Shown one piece after another: positions 28,138 through 37,628 of a DNA stretch of 64,000 nucleotides (position 1 is the first letter of the stretch; every line of letters begins with the position of its first letter). The notes beneath the pieces are model-generated. The model was not told where the DNA came from, searched no databases, and saw nothing but the letters and a program-made list of their open reading frames with translations. The DNA is from Leptospira fletcheri (lineage in GTDB: Bacteria; Spirochaetota; Leptospiria; Leptospirales; Leptospiraceae): positions 233,500 through 297,499 of the forward strand of contig NZ_RQET01000013.1 of NCBI RefSeq assembly GCF_004769195.1, in the 5' to 3' direction. A program made the position numbers and the translations under genes.

Positions 28138-29796
28138 TCACTTGGAACGGGATCCTTTCCAGATCCCGATCTTATTCCGATTCGAAGAGATCAATGCTTT
28201 GGATTTTTCCCCATCGGGATCGGAAAGATCGTAAATCTTCCAACTCCCGCAGTCGGCGACCGGCTTAGCGTCACGGAAAACGGACTTCAACGCGGTTTCA
28301 TCGATTCCTTCCATAACTGCAAACGTGTATGGTACGTCGGATAGAAACCACGCAAACGTATTCTGCCAATAAAAGAGATTGAGATCCGGCAGATAATCAT
28401 CGATGACCGCTTCCGACCGGGAAAAAACACGCATCGGGCGGCTGATCCAAAAATTAGAAATTCCGCGCCGGTACCCCTTCTCCGTGATGAGACGATCTAT
28501 ACATTGCATTCGTTCCGGATAATAAACCGGATTGCTATTCTTGGAAAATGCGACCGTAACGAGTAAGGCGGTTCCGAAACAGAGAAACGCAAAGAGTCCG
28601 AGGCGGAACTTGCGTTCGAATTCCATCGAACCGAGCAGCCAAAAACCGCAGCCGAGTACCGCGACAGTTATCTGTCCGAAATAGCGATCGATGGGATTTC
28701 CGTTCTCCATTACGTGACCGTTGATGGCGGCAAGAAGCACAAGGAAGAGAGGGGACAAAAAACCGAGAGAGGCAAAAAGGAGTACCGGAACACGGGAAGT
28801 TTTTTCCGGGACTCCTGTCGGAAATCGGATGCGATTCCGAAAAAGAGAAACGACAAAAACGAAGGCGACAATCGAGATCTCCGTACGGTTCGATCCGAAC
28901 AGACCGCCCGATGCGACCGTAAAATCGTTCCACCAGACTTTCGGATTCCCGAATAGAACGGACCATCCCACCTTACCGGAAGCATACGATCCCGGGAATA
29001 GAATTATTTTATTTTTATCTAATATATTTAGTAAGATTTTAGCGAGGATCAAACCTGTCGCCGTCGGCAGAAAGGAGAACCAAAATTTCCTAAGTCTTTG
29101 TAATCCGCGGTTTTTGAATAGAAATTCGTATGTTTCGGTGATCGTCAAAGGGATCACGAATACGGGTACGAAAAAAAGGTCGCTCAAAGAAAGCAGAAAG
29201 ACGGCGAGAATCGTTCCGTAAAAATACGTTCTTTCTCCCGTCTTTTTCCAGGAAAAATGACAGGCCCAGACCCAGGAAAGGGAAGCCCACGTTCCTCCGT
29301 GATAGCCGGGAAGGAACAGGAACAGCTTTTCTCCTAAGAATAGAAAAGACGCCCCTAGCAAATATCCGAAGGATAAAAACACGAATTCGAATCCGTTCCG
29401 GTTCGGTTCCTTCCGCAAAACGCGAAATAAAACCGGAATTCCCGCCAACAGAAACGTCCATTGGAGGAACGCGTAAGAGAGATGAGTCGCTTCCCAAGCG
29501 GCACCAGGAAACGGCAAAAATAAAGTTCGCAACGCAAAATAGGCGGCAAGGTCCGGAAAAAAATACGGAGACGGGGTCCAGCACCAATCTCCGATCGGGT
29601 AAAATCCGAGCGAACCTCCTTTCAAAAAAAGTTCCGAATAGAGAATGGGAAAGAACAAAGAGTCGGAATTATAAAAATCGTCCGCTAAAGAAGGAGTTCC
29701 GCCTACGCTTACCAAAGCCGTACAGAAGATAGCGGCGGAAACGACCGTTAAAAACTTAGGAATCGAGAACCTTCGTAAAAACACCGACCAGAACAA
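28138..29796 (-). CDS. Multi-pass membrane protein, paralogue of the gene at 25059
   Basis: A 552-residue integral membrane protein with about ten hydrophobic segments followed by a soluble C-terminal region of about 150 residues. It shares ordered blocks with the 25059-26735 protein: SVGG near the end of the first helix, DFYNSDSLFFPILYSELF, WTPSPYFFPDL, GGTWASLSWVWA, PIDRYFGQI, YYPERMQCID and GISNFW, and YTFAVMEGID. The start ATG at 29796 is the first in frame. It may be a GT-C-like glycosyltransferase or related envelope-sugar enzyme (inference). It is divergent from the flavoprotein/NapH fusion gene. Confidence 0.65.
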   Translation of the reverse strand: MFWSVFLRRFSIPKFLTVVSAAIFCTALVSVGGTPSLADDFYNSDSLFFPILYSELFLKGGSLGFYPIGDWCWTPSPYFFPDLAAYFALRTLFLPFPGAAWEATHLSYAFLQWTFLLAGIPVLFRVLRKEPNRNGFEFVFLSFGYLLGASFLFLGEKLFLFLPGYHGGTWASLSWVWACHFSWKKTGERTYFYGTILAVFLLSLSDLFFVPVFVIPLTITETYEFLFKNRGLQRLRKFWFSFLPTATGLILAKILLNILDKNKIILFPGSYASGKVGWSVLFGNPKVWWNDFTVASGGLFGSNRTEISIVAFVFVVSLFRNRIRFPTGVPEKTSRVPVLLFASLGFLSPLFLVLLAAINGHVMENGNPIDRYFGQITVAVLGCGFWLLGSMEFERKFRLGLFAFLCFGTALLVTVAFSKNSNPVYYPERMQCIDRLITEKGYRRGISNFWISRPMRVFSRSEAVIDDYLPDLNLFYWQNTFAWFLSDVPYTFAVMEGIDETALKSVFRDAKPVADCGSWKIYDLSDPDGEKSKALISSNRNKIGIWKGSRSK

Positions 29797-29914
29797 AGAA
29801 AAACCCCGCTTATAAAAGGAACAATTCCTCTACTAGAAACCAAGGCGAGATTGAAAAAGACTGGACCGAAGTTGTCGAGTCCTTTTATGAATTGCTATCC
29901 GACCGGGAATTCCT

Positions 29915-32191
29915 ATGAAACTCATTCTTCCGTTTACGCCGGAGTATTTTCGCTGGTTACGCAACGAAGCGCCCGAAGGAGGCGTAGAAACCTATCCTGA
30001 AATCGGAGAGAACTACGAAAGTTCCGTCCGAGGAATATACGTCATCGGAGATTTGACCGGACTTCCTCTATTAAAATATGCGGTGGACAGCGGAACAAAA
30101 TGCGTATCCCTGCTTCCCCGAAGCGTGGCGGAAAAAACCGACGGGGAAATTTACGATCTGATCATCGTAGGGGCAGGCCCGGCGGGCGTTTCCGCGGGAA
30201 TAGAAGCCAAAAAGAGAGGGATGAAATTCCTCATCTTGGAAGGGAACCAGGCCTTTCATACTGTCTCCAGTTATCCCAAAGGGAAACCCATCTTTGCAGA
30301 GCCTTCGGACCTGCAAATTTCCTCTCCTTTACAGATCCGGAACGGAACCAAGGAATCCCTCCTTGAGGATCTCAGAATTCGTTTAACGGAAGAAAACCTA
30401 CCCCTACGGGAGAATGTTCTCGTATCGGAAATTCTTCCTTCCTCTTTTCCTAAATCTAGGTTCGCGGTCAGAACACAAGAGGGAGAAACGTTCGAATGCC
30501 TGCACCTCATCCTAGCGATCGGAAAATCGGGGGACAGCAGGAGATTAAAAGTAAAAGGAGAGGACCTCCCGAACGTGTTTCATCGCCTGATCGATCCCGC
30601 GGATTTCCAAGGACAAAAGGTACTCGTAGTAGGCGGAGGAGATTCCGCGATAGAAGCGTCGCTGGCGTTGGAAGAAAGCGCGGAATCCGTCACTCTCTCC
30701 TATCGATCCGCAGAACTCTCACGTCCGAAGGAAGAGAACAAACGCAGATTTTTAGATCGAACGTCGAAAGGAAGGATCCGGTTTTTTCCCGAAACTTCCG
30801 TGTTCGAAATCGGGACGGGAAACGTTGTTCTTCGATCGGAGGCTCAAGAAAAAAGGATTCCTGTAGATTCTACTTTAGTACTGATCGGATCGGAACCGCC
30901 CGCCTCGTTTTTGAAAAGAATAGGCGTTGCCCTCCAAAATTTCAAATCGAAACGAGCCTGGATGGGTTTCCTTACCTCTCTTTCCTTTGCGGCTGCCGTT
31001 TACTTCGGAAAGTCCGCATTTTACGGGATCGATTGGTATTCCTGGGTGGCAGCGGCGGGTTTGATCGGTTTCGGAGCTTTCGGCATCGTGTGGTACACGA
31101 TGCGAGACCGGTCGCCTATCGTTCGGGGTTGGTCTTTGTTCCGAACTTTCTATTTGTCCGCAGCGGCGATTTACTTCTGTTCCACATACGTTTTAGCCAA
31201 GTATTTCGGTACGCTCCTGATAGGAAAAGCTCCGGGATTTCATTATACTTTCCTTTATTCCTTAACGATCGTCGTTTTCGGAATTCGGAGAATGAAGGTT
31301 CGCCCTACGAAGTACATTCGACGACAAACCTGGACGTTGATTTTGGTCCAAGTGTTTCCCCTTTTCCTACTCCCCGAAATCATTCTCCCGCTCTTGGGAA
31401 GCTGGGGGCTTTTGGGAGCACCCGACGGGTTCCTTCTCACACAAGTATTTCCAGGCGGGGCTTATTGGAAAGCTTACGGTTTGGTATTGGCCTGGCCTCT
31501 GAATATGGGAGTTCTGTACGACGGAGGGATCACCGCTTTTTGGCTCGTTTATGGAATTGCTCTCACGTTCGTATTAATCCCGTATCTCGTTTTCCGCTTC
31601 GGCAAAGGAGCCTACTGCGGTTGGATCTGTTCCTGCGGCGGTTTGGCGGAGACGTTAGGGGACGAATCCAGAACGAAGATGTCCCACGGTTTTTGGGCTT
31701 ATCGTTTGGAACATTCCGGTCAATGGATCCTGCTTGCAGCCGGGATTCTCACCGCAGCCAAACTCCTGGGAAGCTATTCGCTCTACTTCCAATTTTTAGC
31801 CCAAACCGCGGATCCAATCAAAAGACTCTACGACGTTTTCGTCGATATAGGTTTGGCGGGAGTATTGGGTTTAGGAGCGTATTTCTTTCTTTCCGGTCGG
31901 GTTTGGTGCAGGATGTTCTGCCCTTTGGCGGCTCTCATGCACGTATACGCGAGATTTAGTCGATTCCGGATCTTCGCGGAGAAAAAGAAATGCATCTCCT
32001 GCAATGTATGTACGAAAGTTTGCCACCAAGGAATCGACGTGATGAATTATGCAAACCGAGGAAGACCGATGGATAGCGTGCAATGCGTGCGCTGCTCCGC
32101 CTGTGTGACCCACTGTCCGACGGGAGTTTTGTCCTTCGGAGAAATTCGAAACGGAACAGAGGTTCGAGAAACTCTAAAGGCGACTCTCTAA
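29915..32191 (+). CDS. Flavoprotein reductase fused to NapH/RdxA-like polyferredoxin
   Basis: A 758-residue fusion. Residues about 80-330 form a thioredoxin-reductase-like FAD/NAD(P) module with VGAGPAGVSAG near residue 85 and VVGGGDSAIEAS near 238. About residues 350-680 hold some eight membrane helices with NapH-type cluster motifs CGWICSCGG and CRMFCPLAALMH, and the C-terminus carries two ferredoxin motifs, CISCNVCTKVC (about residue 693) and CVRCSACVTHCP (about 723). The first 60 residues contain a GDLTGLPLLKYA block like the FAD-binding tail usually found at the C-terminus of such reductases. It probably passes electrons from NAD(P)H through the membrane to an unknown acceptor. Confidence 0.85.
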   Translation: MKLILPFTPEYFRWLRNEAPEGGVETYPEIGENYESSVRGIYVIGDLTGLPLLKYAVDSGTKCVSLLPRSVAEKTDGEIYDLIIVGAGPAGVSAGIEAKKRGMKFLILEGNQAFHTVSSYPKGKPIFAEPSDLQISSPLQIRNGTKESLLEDLRIRLTEENLPLRENVLVSEILPSSFPKSRFAVRTQEGETFECLHLILAIGKSGDSRRLKVKGEDLPNVFHRLIDPADFQGQKVLVVGGGDSAIEASLALEESAESVTLSYRSAELSRPKEENKRRFLDRTSKGRIRFFPETSVFEIGTGNVVLRSEAQEKRIPVDSTLVLIGSEPPASFLKRIGVALQNFKSKRAWMGFLTSLSFAAAVYFGKSAFYGIDWYSWVAAAGLIGFGAFGIVWYTMRDRSPIVRGWSLFRTFYLSAAAIYFCSTYVLAKYFGTLLIGKAPGFHYTFLYSLTIVVFGIRRMKVRPTKYIRRQTWTLILVQVFPLFLLPEIILPLLGSWGLLGAPDGFLLTQVFPGGAYWKAYGLVLAWPLNMGVLYDGGITAFWLVYGIALTFVLIPYLVFRFGKGAYCGWICSCGGLAETLGDESRTKMSHGFWAYRLEHSGQWILLAAGILTAAKLLGSYSLYFQFLAQTADPIKRLYDVFVDIGLAGVLGLGAYFFLSGRVWCRMFCPLAALMHVYARFSRFRIFAEKKKCISCNVCTKVCHQGIDVMNYANRGRPMDSVQCVRCSACVTHCPTGVLSFGEIRNGTEVRETLKATL

Positions 32192-32280
32192 AGTTTCGGA
32201 CTTTCCGAAAATCCGGTTTTCCTAATGCGAAAACGTTTTCTTGTCGCCAGCGGATAGACCGATCTCATAAATTCATTTCC

Positions 32281-32742
32281 ATGAGTTCGTTTTTAGAATA
32301 CGCCCAAGATCGCCTGAAAGTCTGCGGACCGGTCACATACAAAAATATGTTCGGAGGAACCGCGATCTATTCCGGAAATCGAATTTTCGGAATGGTCATC
32401 AACGATCTTTTGTATTTCAAAGTAGGCCCGGGCAACCAAGCCGAATACGAGGCGGCCGGAATGGCTCCGTTCAGTTACGAAGGAAAGAACGGTAAAAAGG
32501 TTAGTATGTCCTACTGGCAAGTCCCCGAAGAGGTCATAGAGGACGACGAAGATCTACGTTTCTGGTTCCAAAGAGCGTTAAGAGAATCCGTCCAAGTAGG
32601 TTCCCAGCAAGGAAAAAAACCTTCGGCTTCCGCCAAAAAAGCCGCTCCCAAGAAAAAGGTTTCCCGTAAGGCGGCGCCTAAAAAGAAAACCGTCGCGAAG
32701 AAAAAGGCAGCACCTAAAAAGAAAGCCGCTAAGAAGCGTTAA
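32281..32742 (+). CDS. TfoX N-terminal-domain protein with histone-H1-like tail
   Basis: A 153-residue protein from ATG 32281. Residues 1-95 match the TfoX/Sxy N-terminal domain (KNMFGGTAIYSGNRIFGMVINDLLYFKV, then YWQVPEEVIEDDEDL). The last 50 residues are an Ala/Lys/Pro repeat tail with recurring AAPKKK and similar units, like eukaryotic H1 C-termini and bacterial H1-like proteins, and should bind DNA or RNA. TfoX in gamma-proteobacteria regulates competence, but single-domain homologues are widespread and of unknown role. It converges on the 7TM/AraC gene. Confidence 0.85.
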   Translation: MSSFLEYAQDRLKVCGPVTYKNMFGGTAIYSGNRIFGMVINDLLYFKVGPGNQAEYEAAGMAPFSYEGKNGKKVSMSYWQVPEEVIEDDEDLRFWFQRALRESVQVGSQQGKKPSASAKKAAPKKKVSRKAAPKKKTVAKKKAAPKKKAAKKR

Positions 32743-32764
32743 GAAAGACTCGCTCTTACCATCG

Positions 32765-34417
32765 TCAGGCGGGGATTTCCCGATTTCTGGATTTTTCCCT
32801 GCCGATGATCGCTTCCTTACGGAAAGCGTTCGGATTCGTATTCGTAGCTTTTTTGAATTCCAAATGAAAAGCCGATTTGGAACTGTAACCTGCCTTGATT
32901 CGAACCTCATTCGTCGACATTCTAGGGTCCTCCACCAACAACCGCTTCGCTTCCTGGATCCTGTACGAATTGATCAAATTCGGAAACGTGGTCTTGAATT
33001 CCAGGCGAACGATCTCGGACAATTGGTGACTTCCTATCCCTAATTCCTTGGCCAAATGTTCTTCCTTCAATGAATGCTTAAGGTAGATTTTTTCCGCTTC
33101 TAGAAGTTCCTTCAATTTGGCCACAGTCTGATTGATATCGATCGAACCGATCTTGCTTTTCCGAATCAGAGATTTACCCGTTGCGGGAAGCCAGAGCTTT
33201 TCGGAGACGATCCTGAATAAGGAATAGGTCGTCACCAAGATATGTACAGGATACAGAAAGATGAAGGAAAAGACGATGAACCAGCGGTAATGACTGTAAT
33301 CGAAATGGTAACTCGCCTTCACAAAAAACGACAGGATGAATACGACCCAAGAAAGAAAATAAAGTCTTACATAGCGATTCGGTTTTTTGACCAACTCCGC
33401 GTGTACTTTATAAAAATAGAAGGAAAGGATACCGAAGCCGCCGGCCAAAAGGAAGAATCTCTCTTCCGCTAGATCTTGGAAAAGCGGGATCAAAAGGAAA
33501 AGACAACTGAACAACCAGCCGAAAACGAAAATTCGGACAGACCGAACCGGAACTTCGAACAATCTCGCGAGATAGAAAAGATAGAGGAAGGCGGTCACCA
33601 GGAACAGGGTCAAAAACAGATAATAGGAATAGAAGCCGATCTTATTTTCCCATCCGAGCCAGGAATGTATGGACCTCACATGCAGGAAATAGAATCCGAA
33701 GAAGAGTATGACGATGTTCCCGGCGAATGAGAGAAAGACCCCGGTGCGAAATTTATTCCAATAATGGATATTCAATCCCAGTGCGAGCAGGGTTACCAGA
33801 AGGCCTCCCAGGAAGAGGGCCCGCTTCATAAGAATCCATTCTATAAAAGTTTGCTCGTCCAAAAGTGACAGGGGGAAATTGACGTACGTAAGTTCCTCGT
33901 ACGCATCCAAATGAATGTAAAAAACCGTTCGTGATTTTGCCGGGAAGCGTACCCGGAAATTCGGTCGCGGGGCCACGATCTCGTTGTACAACAATCCCGA
34001 GTGATCCGTAATCTCCAGACTATGAAATCCTTCCTCGGAAACGTAACAGAGCTCCGCTTTAGGAACATTGATGGAAGAAAATACCAGTCTTCTATCCAAG
34101 GAAATGCCGGAATCGTTCCGGACCGTAAGTCGCAACCAGACTCCGTTGGAGGTCCTGCGGACCCTAAGAACGTCCTGGATCGGATTGAGATACCATTCCA
34201 GTCCTTCCATTCCTTTCAGATTTTCCGGACTACAGGACGTAAACTTACGATCCCGATGACGATACTCGACTTGAGAGCTGACGTTCCGATTTTGGGTCGA
34301 TTCGTTGATATGAACCGTAGAATCAGTCTGCGCCCGGAGAGGGGAAACCGAGAAAAAGAGACAGAGGATTCCGAGAATATTCCTATACGATCCGATTGGT
34401 AAACGCCGCTTCTGCAT
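32765..34417 (-). CDS. Membrane-bound 7TM-DISM / AraC-type transcriptional regulator
   Basis: A 550-residue protein with a signal peptide (about residues 1-30), an extracytoplasmic 7TMR-DISMED2-like domain (about 40-190, ending NFRVRFPAKSRTVFYIHLDAYEEL), seven hydrophobic helices (about 200-405), and a C-terminal AraC-family HTH of about 100 residues (HLAKELGIGSHQLSEIV, then AKRLLVEDPRMSTNEVRIKAGYSSKSAFHLEFKKATNTNP). It probably senses an envelope ligand, perhaps a carbohydrate, and acts directly on DNA while in the membrane. Start is ATG 34417. Its target is unknown; the porin locus upstream is a candidate. Confidence 0.87.
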   Translation of the reverse strand: MQKRRLPIGSYRNILGILCLFFSVSPLRAQTDSTVHINESTQNRNVSSQVEYRHRDRKFTSCSPENLKGMEGLEWYLNPIQDVLRVRRTSNGVWLRLTVRNDSGISLDRRLVFSSINVPKAELCYVSEEGFHSLEITDHSGLLYNEIVAPRPNFRVRFPAKSRTVFYIHLDAYEELTYVNFPLSLLDEQTFIEWILMKRALFLGGLLVTLLALGLNIHYWNKFRTGVFLSFAGNIVILFFGFYFLHVRSIHSWLGWENKIGFYSYYLFLTLFLVTAFLYLFYLARLFEVPVRSVRIFVFGWLFSCLFLLIPLFQDLAEERFFLLAGGFGILSFYFYKVHAELVKKPNRYVRLYFLSWVVFILSFFVKASYHFDYSHYRWFIVFSFIFLYPVHILVTTYSLFRIVSEKLWLPATGKSLIRKSKIGSIDINQTVAKLKELLEAEKIYLKHSLKEEHLAKELGIGSHQLSEIVRLEFKTTFPNLINSYRIQEAKRLLVEDPRMSTNEVRIKAGYSSKSAFHLEFKKATNTNPNAFRKEAIIGREKSRNREIPA

Positions 34418-35268
34418 GATACTTAAAAAATTACTTCTAAACGAACTATGATCACCGCTTTATCGTTTTCCATCTAGTTTTTCACCGGGATCAATAAAAT
34501 TAAACGAATTCATTTCGGTTAGCAGAAAATAAAATTCGGAACAAAACAAAAGTTCAGCCTCTCGAAAGGTTTTGCGTCCAAGAACGAAATTCCCATAAAA
34601 ACGGGAATCTGTCCAGAATTTGGAACTTTGGACGATCCAGCGCAAATCGAATGTTTCTCTCGAAAGTCCAATTTTCGGAATTCGGAACATCTTTGTCCTT
34701 TCGATCCGATCGACGCCTCCCGAAAACCGAACCTCACACCTCGAATCGAAAGCGCATTCGATCTCGCAAAAAGAAAACAATTCCGAAAATATATTCCAAA
34801 TTCCATTTTTAGGAATTCCATTTTTCAGAATTTAGATCGATTTCAACGGAATCAAAAGTACGGAAAACTTCGAAAGAAATTCATTAGCTACACCTAATAC
34901 ACAAATATTCCTATTTCCGAATTTTGGAATACTTTTTCAACACTCGAAGGGAACCGAAATATATTTGCGATGGACGCAAGAAGGCCACAAAATAGCCTCT
35001 CCAAAAAATACACGAGTCAACGCAAACATCACCAAGATGCAAATTCTTGCGAGCGAATTTTCCCCACGGGTAGAAAACCGAAAATTTTCCACTCCGCCTT
35101 TCTATTGCTTTAATTATTCATTATTTACTTTTTTATAATATATAAATCGTAAATACGACGTAATCAACTCGTAACAACAATATACCATAAAAGACCTATC
35201 GGAACGAAATCTCAATGCGTGCATTTGATTCGTTTTTCGTTGCGAAATAAGCAAGGTCGGAAAATTAG
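34418..35268. other. Long AT-rich intergenic region upstream of the porin gene
   Basis: 851 bases without a convincing gene on either strand; the short open frames here lack ribosome sites. It holds a tandem 15-base repeat at 34800-34829 and many AATTCC/GGAATT words. TATAAT at 35134-35139 in a very AT-rich tract is a possible minus-10 for the porin, though no well-spaced minus-35 is seen. A long leader and regulatory region are likely. Confidence 0.5.
34800..34829. repeat. Tandem 15-bp repeat, two copies
   Basis: ATTCCATTTTTAGGA (34800-34814) is followed directly by ATTCCATTTTTCAGA (34815-34829), matching at 13 of 15 positions. It may be a paired regulator site upstream of the porin gene, or simple low-complexity drift. 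Confidence 0.45.
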
Positions 35269-37056
35269 ATGAATAGATTCATCGGAAGGATATTGATAAC
35301 CGCCATCCTTCTCTCAATGGCTGGAGCATTGTATTCGAAAGATTTATACGTGGATAAGGCCACTGGACAGGTTTATGTCAATCCTGGTCCGAATCGCGTA
35401 AAACTCCAAGACGATGCGCCCCAAGGCGAGAACGGCAATGGTGCTGCTGCTACTGGAGAAAAAGCGAATACCGGAGACAAACGGGATAGTGGTCAGAGCC
35501 AAGAGGAAAACTTTCTGAAAGGTTACGGCTTTACGGATATACCAAACCAATCCGCTCACCGTCCCAAGGATCCACAAAAGGAAAAACTGACGATCTACGG
35601 ACGTCTGCAATTCCGCGGAATTTCCGGATCCGAAGACACGAACTTTAACAACGGTCACGACAACTTCCAAGCAGTCGACTGGAACGTTCGACGTCTGCGA
35701 CTCGGAGCCATGTATGAAGGTTCCGATTGGTGGGGAGGCGTGGTGAACATCCGTTTGGAAAACTTACTCGCCAGACCGGAACTACAACCCGCTACGACAA
35801 CCACTGTTTGTACCACTGCAGCTTGTACCGGTAGCGCAGGAACGACAACCGTCGTTTCCAAGCAAGGTTCTCTCGCAAATAACAGGGGAGCCATCCAAGA
35901 AGCGGTCGGTTATCTGCAAACGAAATTCGCAAACAGCCGTTTGACCTTCGGACAAATCAACGTTCCCTTCAACAGGGAATATATCGCTTCTTCCCAAAAC
36001 TTGATCAACGTGGAACGTTCGATGATCACCATCGCGCTTCCTCAGTTCGATATGGGAGCGATGATCAATACGCATCCTTTGAAAGCGATTCTCGGAGACA
36101 AATACACTCAAGTGCTTTCCGTAACCGGTTTCGTAGGTAATGGACGCGGTGCAGGTGGTGACTACGGAACAGGTAGAAAAACCGACCTATACAACACCAG
36201 AAACGGAAACGTTGCGGCGATCACTACTACTCCGACTTACATCTGGCGGGTAGTATTCAACCCTCTGGGCGGTCTAGTTAACCAAGTCGGTAAAGAAGTA
36301 GGCTGGCACGAAGGGGAAGAAATCTTCCAATCCAGCACGAAATGGTCCATCGGGATGTCCGGTTTCCAAACTCAGAACTTTAACCCACTTGCGATTTCCA
36401 CGATCGGAAACTTAGTGGACGCATTCCCGAAAGGCGCCGCTGCTGTGAACATCGTGTCTCCGCAAAACGCACCGGATTTCGGAAATACGGCAACTATGAG
36501 TAACGGGTACGGATACGGTGTTCCCTACGGATATGCGGGATCAAACAGTGCGAATTTGATTCAGAACAATACCACCACCCCGAGCACTCCTAGATGGGGA
36601 CTCGTAGCTCACACCTACGATACCACCTTCTACTCGAAAGGATTCTACCTGAACGGAGCTTATACCAAAATGAGCGGTCCGGCTTCCAACAATGCAATGG
36701 GATACCACGTAACCGTCGGTTATAACATTCCTGTCCTTTCCAAGTACTACATCATGCCGGTTGTCCGTTACGACTACCTACAAGGGGACTTCAACAGGGA
36801 TCACCACCTCGATCCGAGCGACGTATATCGTTCCTATTGGGCGGGTGTGAATCTGTTCCTGGACAAACACTTGATGAAAGTTCAGTTGTTTTATAACAAC
36901 TTTCATACTATGCTGGGAGTTAACCCGGCCACCGGAGGAGCAAGACCGCTGGACAACCAGTCGATCATTCTCCAGGCCCAGTTCAGCTTTCAAACCGGCG
37001 TAATGACCAACGAAAAGTATTACGCAGCTCAGGAGGGAAGCTACAGATCTAACTAA
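35269..37056 (+). CDS. Outer-membrane porin, phosphate-selective-porin-like
   Basis: A 595-residue beta-barrel protein with a signal peptide (about residues 1-23, cleavage near ALYSKD). A low-complexity Ala/Gly/Asn/Lys linker (about 45-75) precedes the barrel, which begins LTIYGRLQFRGISG and proceeds through alternating hydrophobic strands such as DWNVRRLRLGAMYEGSDWWGG, SRLTFGQINVPFNREYI, KYYIMPVVRYDYLQG and SIILQAQFSFQTG. This resembles OprO/OprP and Leptospira porin-like proteins. A loop with a TTTVCTTAACTG cysteine pair may form a disulfide. The ribosome site AAGG lies 13 bases before the ATG. A small lipoprotein gene follows after 22 bases. Confidence 0.82.
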   Translation: MNRFIGRILITAILLSMAGALYSKDLYVDKATGQVYVNPGPNRVKLQDDAPQGENGNGAAATGEKANTGDKRDSGQSQEENFLKGYGFTDIPNQSAHRPKDPQKEKLTIYGRLQFRGISGSEDTNFNNGHDNFQAVDWNVRRLRLGAMYEGSDWWGGVVNIRLENLLARPELQPATTTTVCTTAACTGSAGTTTVVSKQGSLANNRGAIQEAVGYLQTKFANSRLTFGQINVPFNREYIASSQNLINVERSMITIALPQFDMGAMINTHPLKAILGDKYTQVLSVTGFVGNGRGAGGDYGTGRKTDLYNTRNGNVAAITTTPTYIWRVVFNPLGGLVNQVGKEVGWHEGEEIFQSSTKWSIGMSGFQTQNFNPLAISTIGNLVDAFPKGAAAVNIVSPQNAPDFGNTATMSNGYGYGVPYGYAGSNSANLIQNNTTTPSTPRWGLVAHTYDTTFYSKGFYLNGAYTKMSGPASNNAMGYHVTVGYNIPVLSKYYIMPVVRYDYLQGDFNRDHHLDPSDVYRSYWAGVNLFLDKHLMKVQLFYNNFHTMLGVNPATGGARPLDNQSIILQAQFSFQTGVMTNEKYYAAQEGSYRSN

Positions 37057-37078
37057 GATCTGAGCGAATCAGGAAAAA

Positions 37079-37543
37079 ATGATGAAATCGATTTTTTTAA
37101 AAACCTTAATCCTCGCTCTTGCCATCGGATTATCCGCCTGCGCTAAGCACGGAAAAACGAACGAGACCGATAACAGCGGGATCTTGGCGGCGATTTTGGC
37201 GGCTCCTTCCGGAGACAACACGAAATCCGTCCTGAAAATCACGCAAGTGGACGCGACTTCTTGGAGCGGGATCTGCTACGATACGTTCAGCTTACTGAAC
37301 AGTGGCAACGCCGGGAGCGTTCCAGTTTCCGGAACGGACTTTTACAACGCGACCCTAGGTGCGTTGCAAAGTGCTCCTCCATTGGTAAGAGAAGCAGTTT
37401 CCAAATCCACTTGCAGTTCGCTGGGATTCTCCGGCGGGGTTCTGCAACGCGGAACCGGAAACAACTTCAACTACAAACTGTACGAATGCAACCCTGACGT
37501 GGGTGTATGTACTTTCGCCGCCATCCAAGCGGCCGGTTTCTAA
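37079..37543 (+). CDS. Small lipoprotein of unknown function
   Basis: A 154-residue protein with a lipoprotein signal (KTLILALAIGLSAC, lipobox LSAC with Cys at residue 21). The mature part has four cysteines (CYDTFS, STCSSLG, YECNPDVGVCTF) and no recognised domain. It follows the porin gene by 22 bases, with AGGA ahead of tandem ATG codons, so it is probably co-expressed and may be a partner of the porin. A strong terminator follows. Confidence 0.72.
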   Translation: MMKSIFLKTLILALAIGLSACAKHGKTNETDNSGILAAILAAPSGDNTKSVLKITQVDATSWSGICYDTFSLLNSGNAGSVPVSGTDFYNATLGALQSAPPLVREAVSKSTCSSLGFSGGVLQRGTGNNFNYKLYECNPDVGVCTFAAIQAAGF

Positions 37544-37570
37544 AAAGCCATTTTTAGAGTTACCACTGCG

Positions 37571-37594
37571 GCGGAGGAAACTCCGCTTTTTTTT
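37571..37594 (+). terminator. Rho-independent terminator after the porin-lipoprotein operon
   Basis: GCGGAG (37571-37576), loop GAAA, CTCCGC (37581-37586), then eight T residues (37587-37594). A classic terminator with a stable GNRA-type tetraloop. Confidence 0.92.
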
Positions 37595-37624
37595 GTCCGG
37601 TCCTCGCTCAAGGCGAGGCCGGAC
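37595..37624. terminator. Second hairpin between convergent operons
   Basis: GTCCGG and CCTCGC (37595-37607) pair with GCGAGG and CCGGAC (37613-37624) around a five-base loop, with one bulged T, followed by TTTCTT. It lies four bases before the czcA stop and may back up the preceding terminator. Confidence 0.65.
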
Positions 37625-37628
37625 TTTC

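Noticed and set aside
30496..31959. 487-codon open frame inside the flavoprotein/NapH gene
   Set aside because: It is a same-strand out-of-frame shadow rich in Arg and Ser, with no domain or ribosome site, within a gene with clear conserved motifs.
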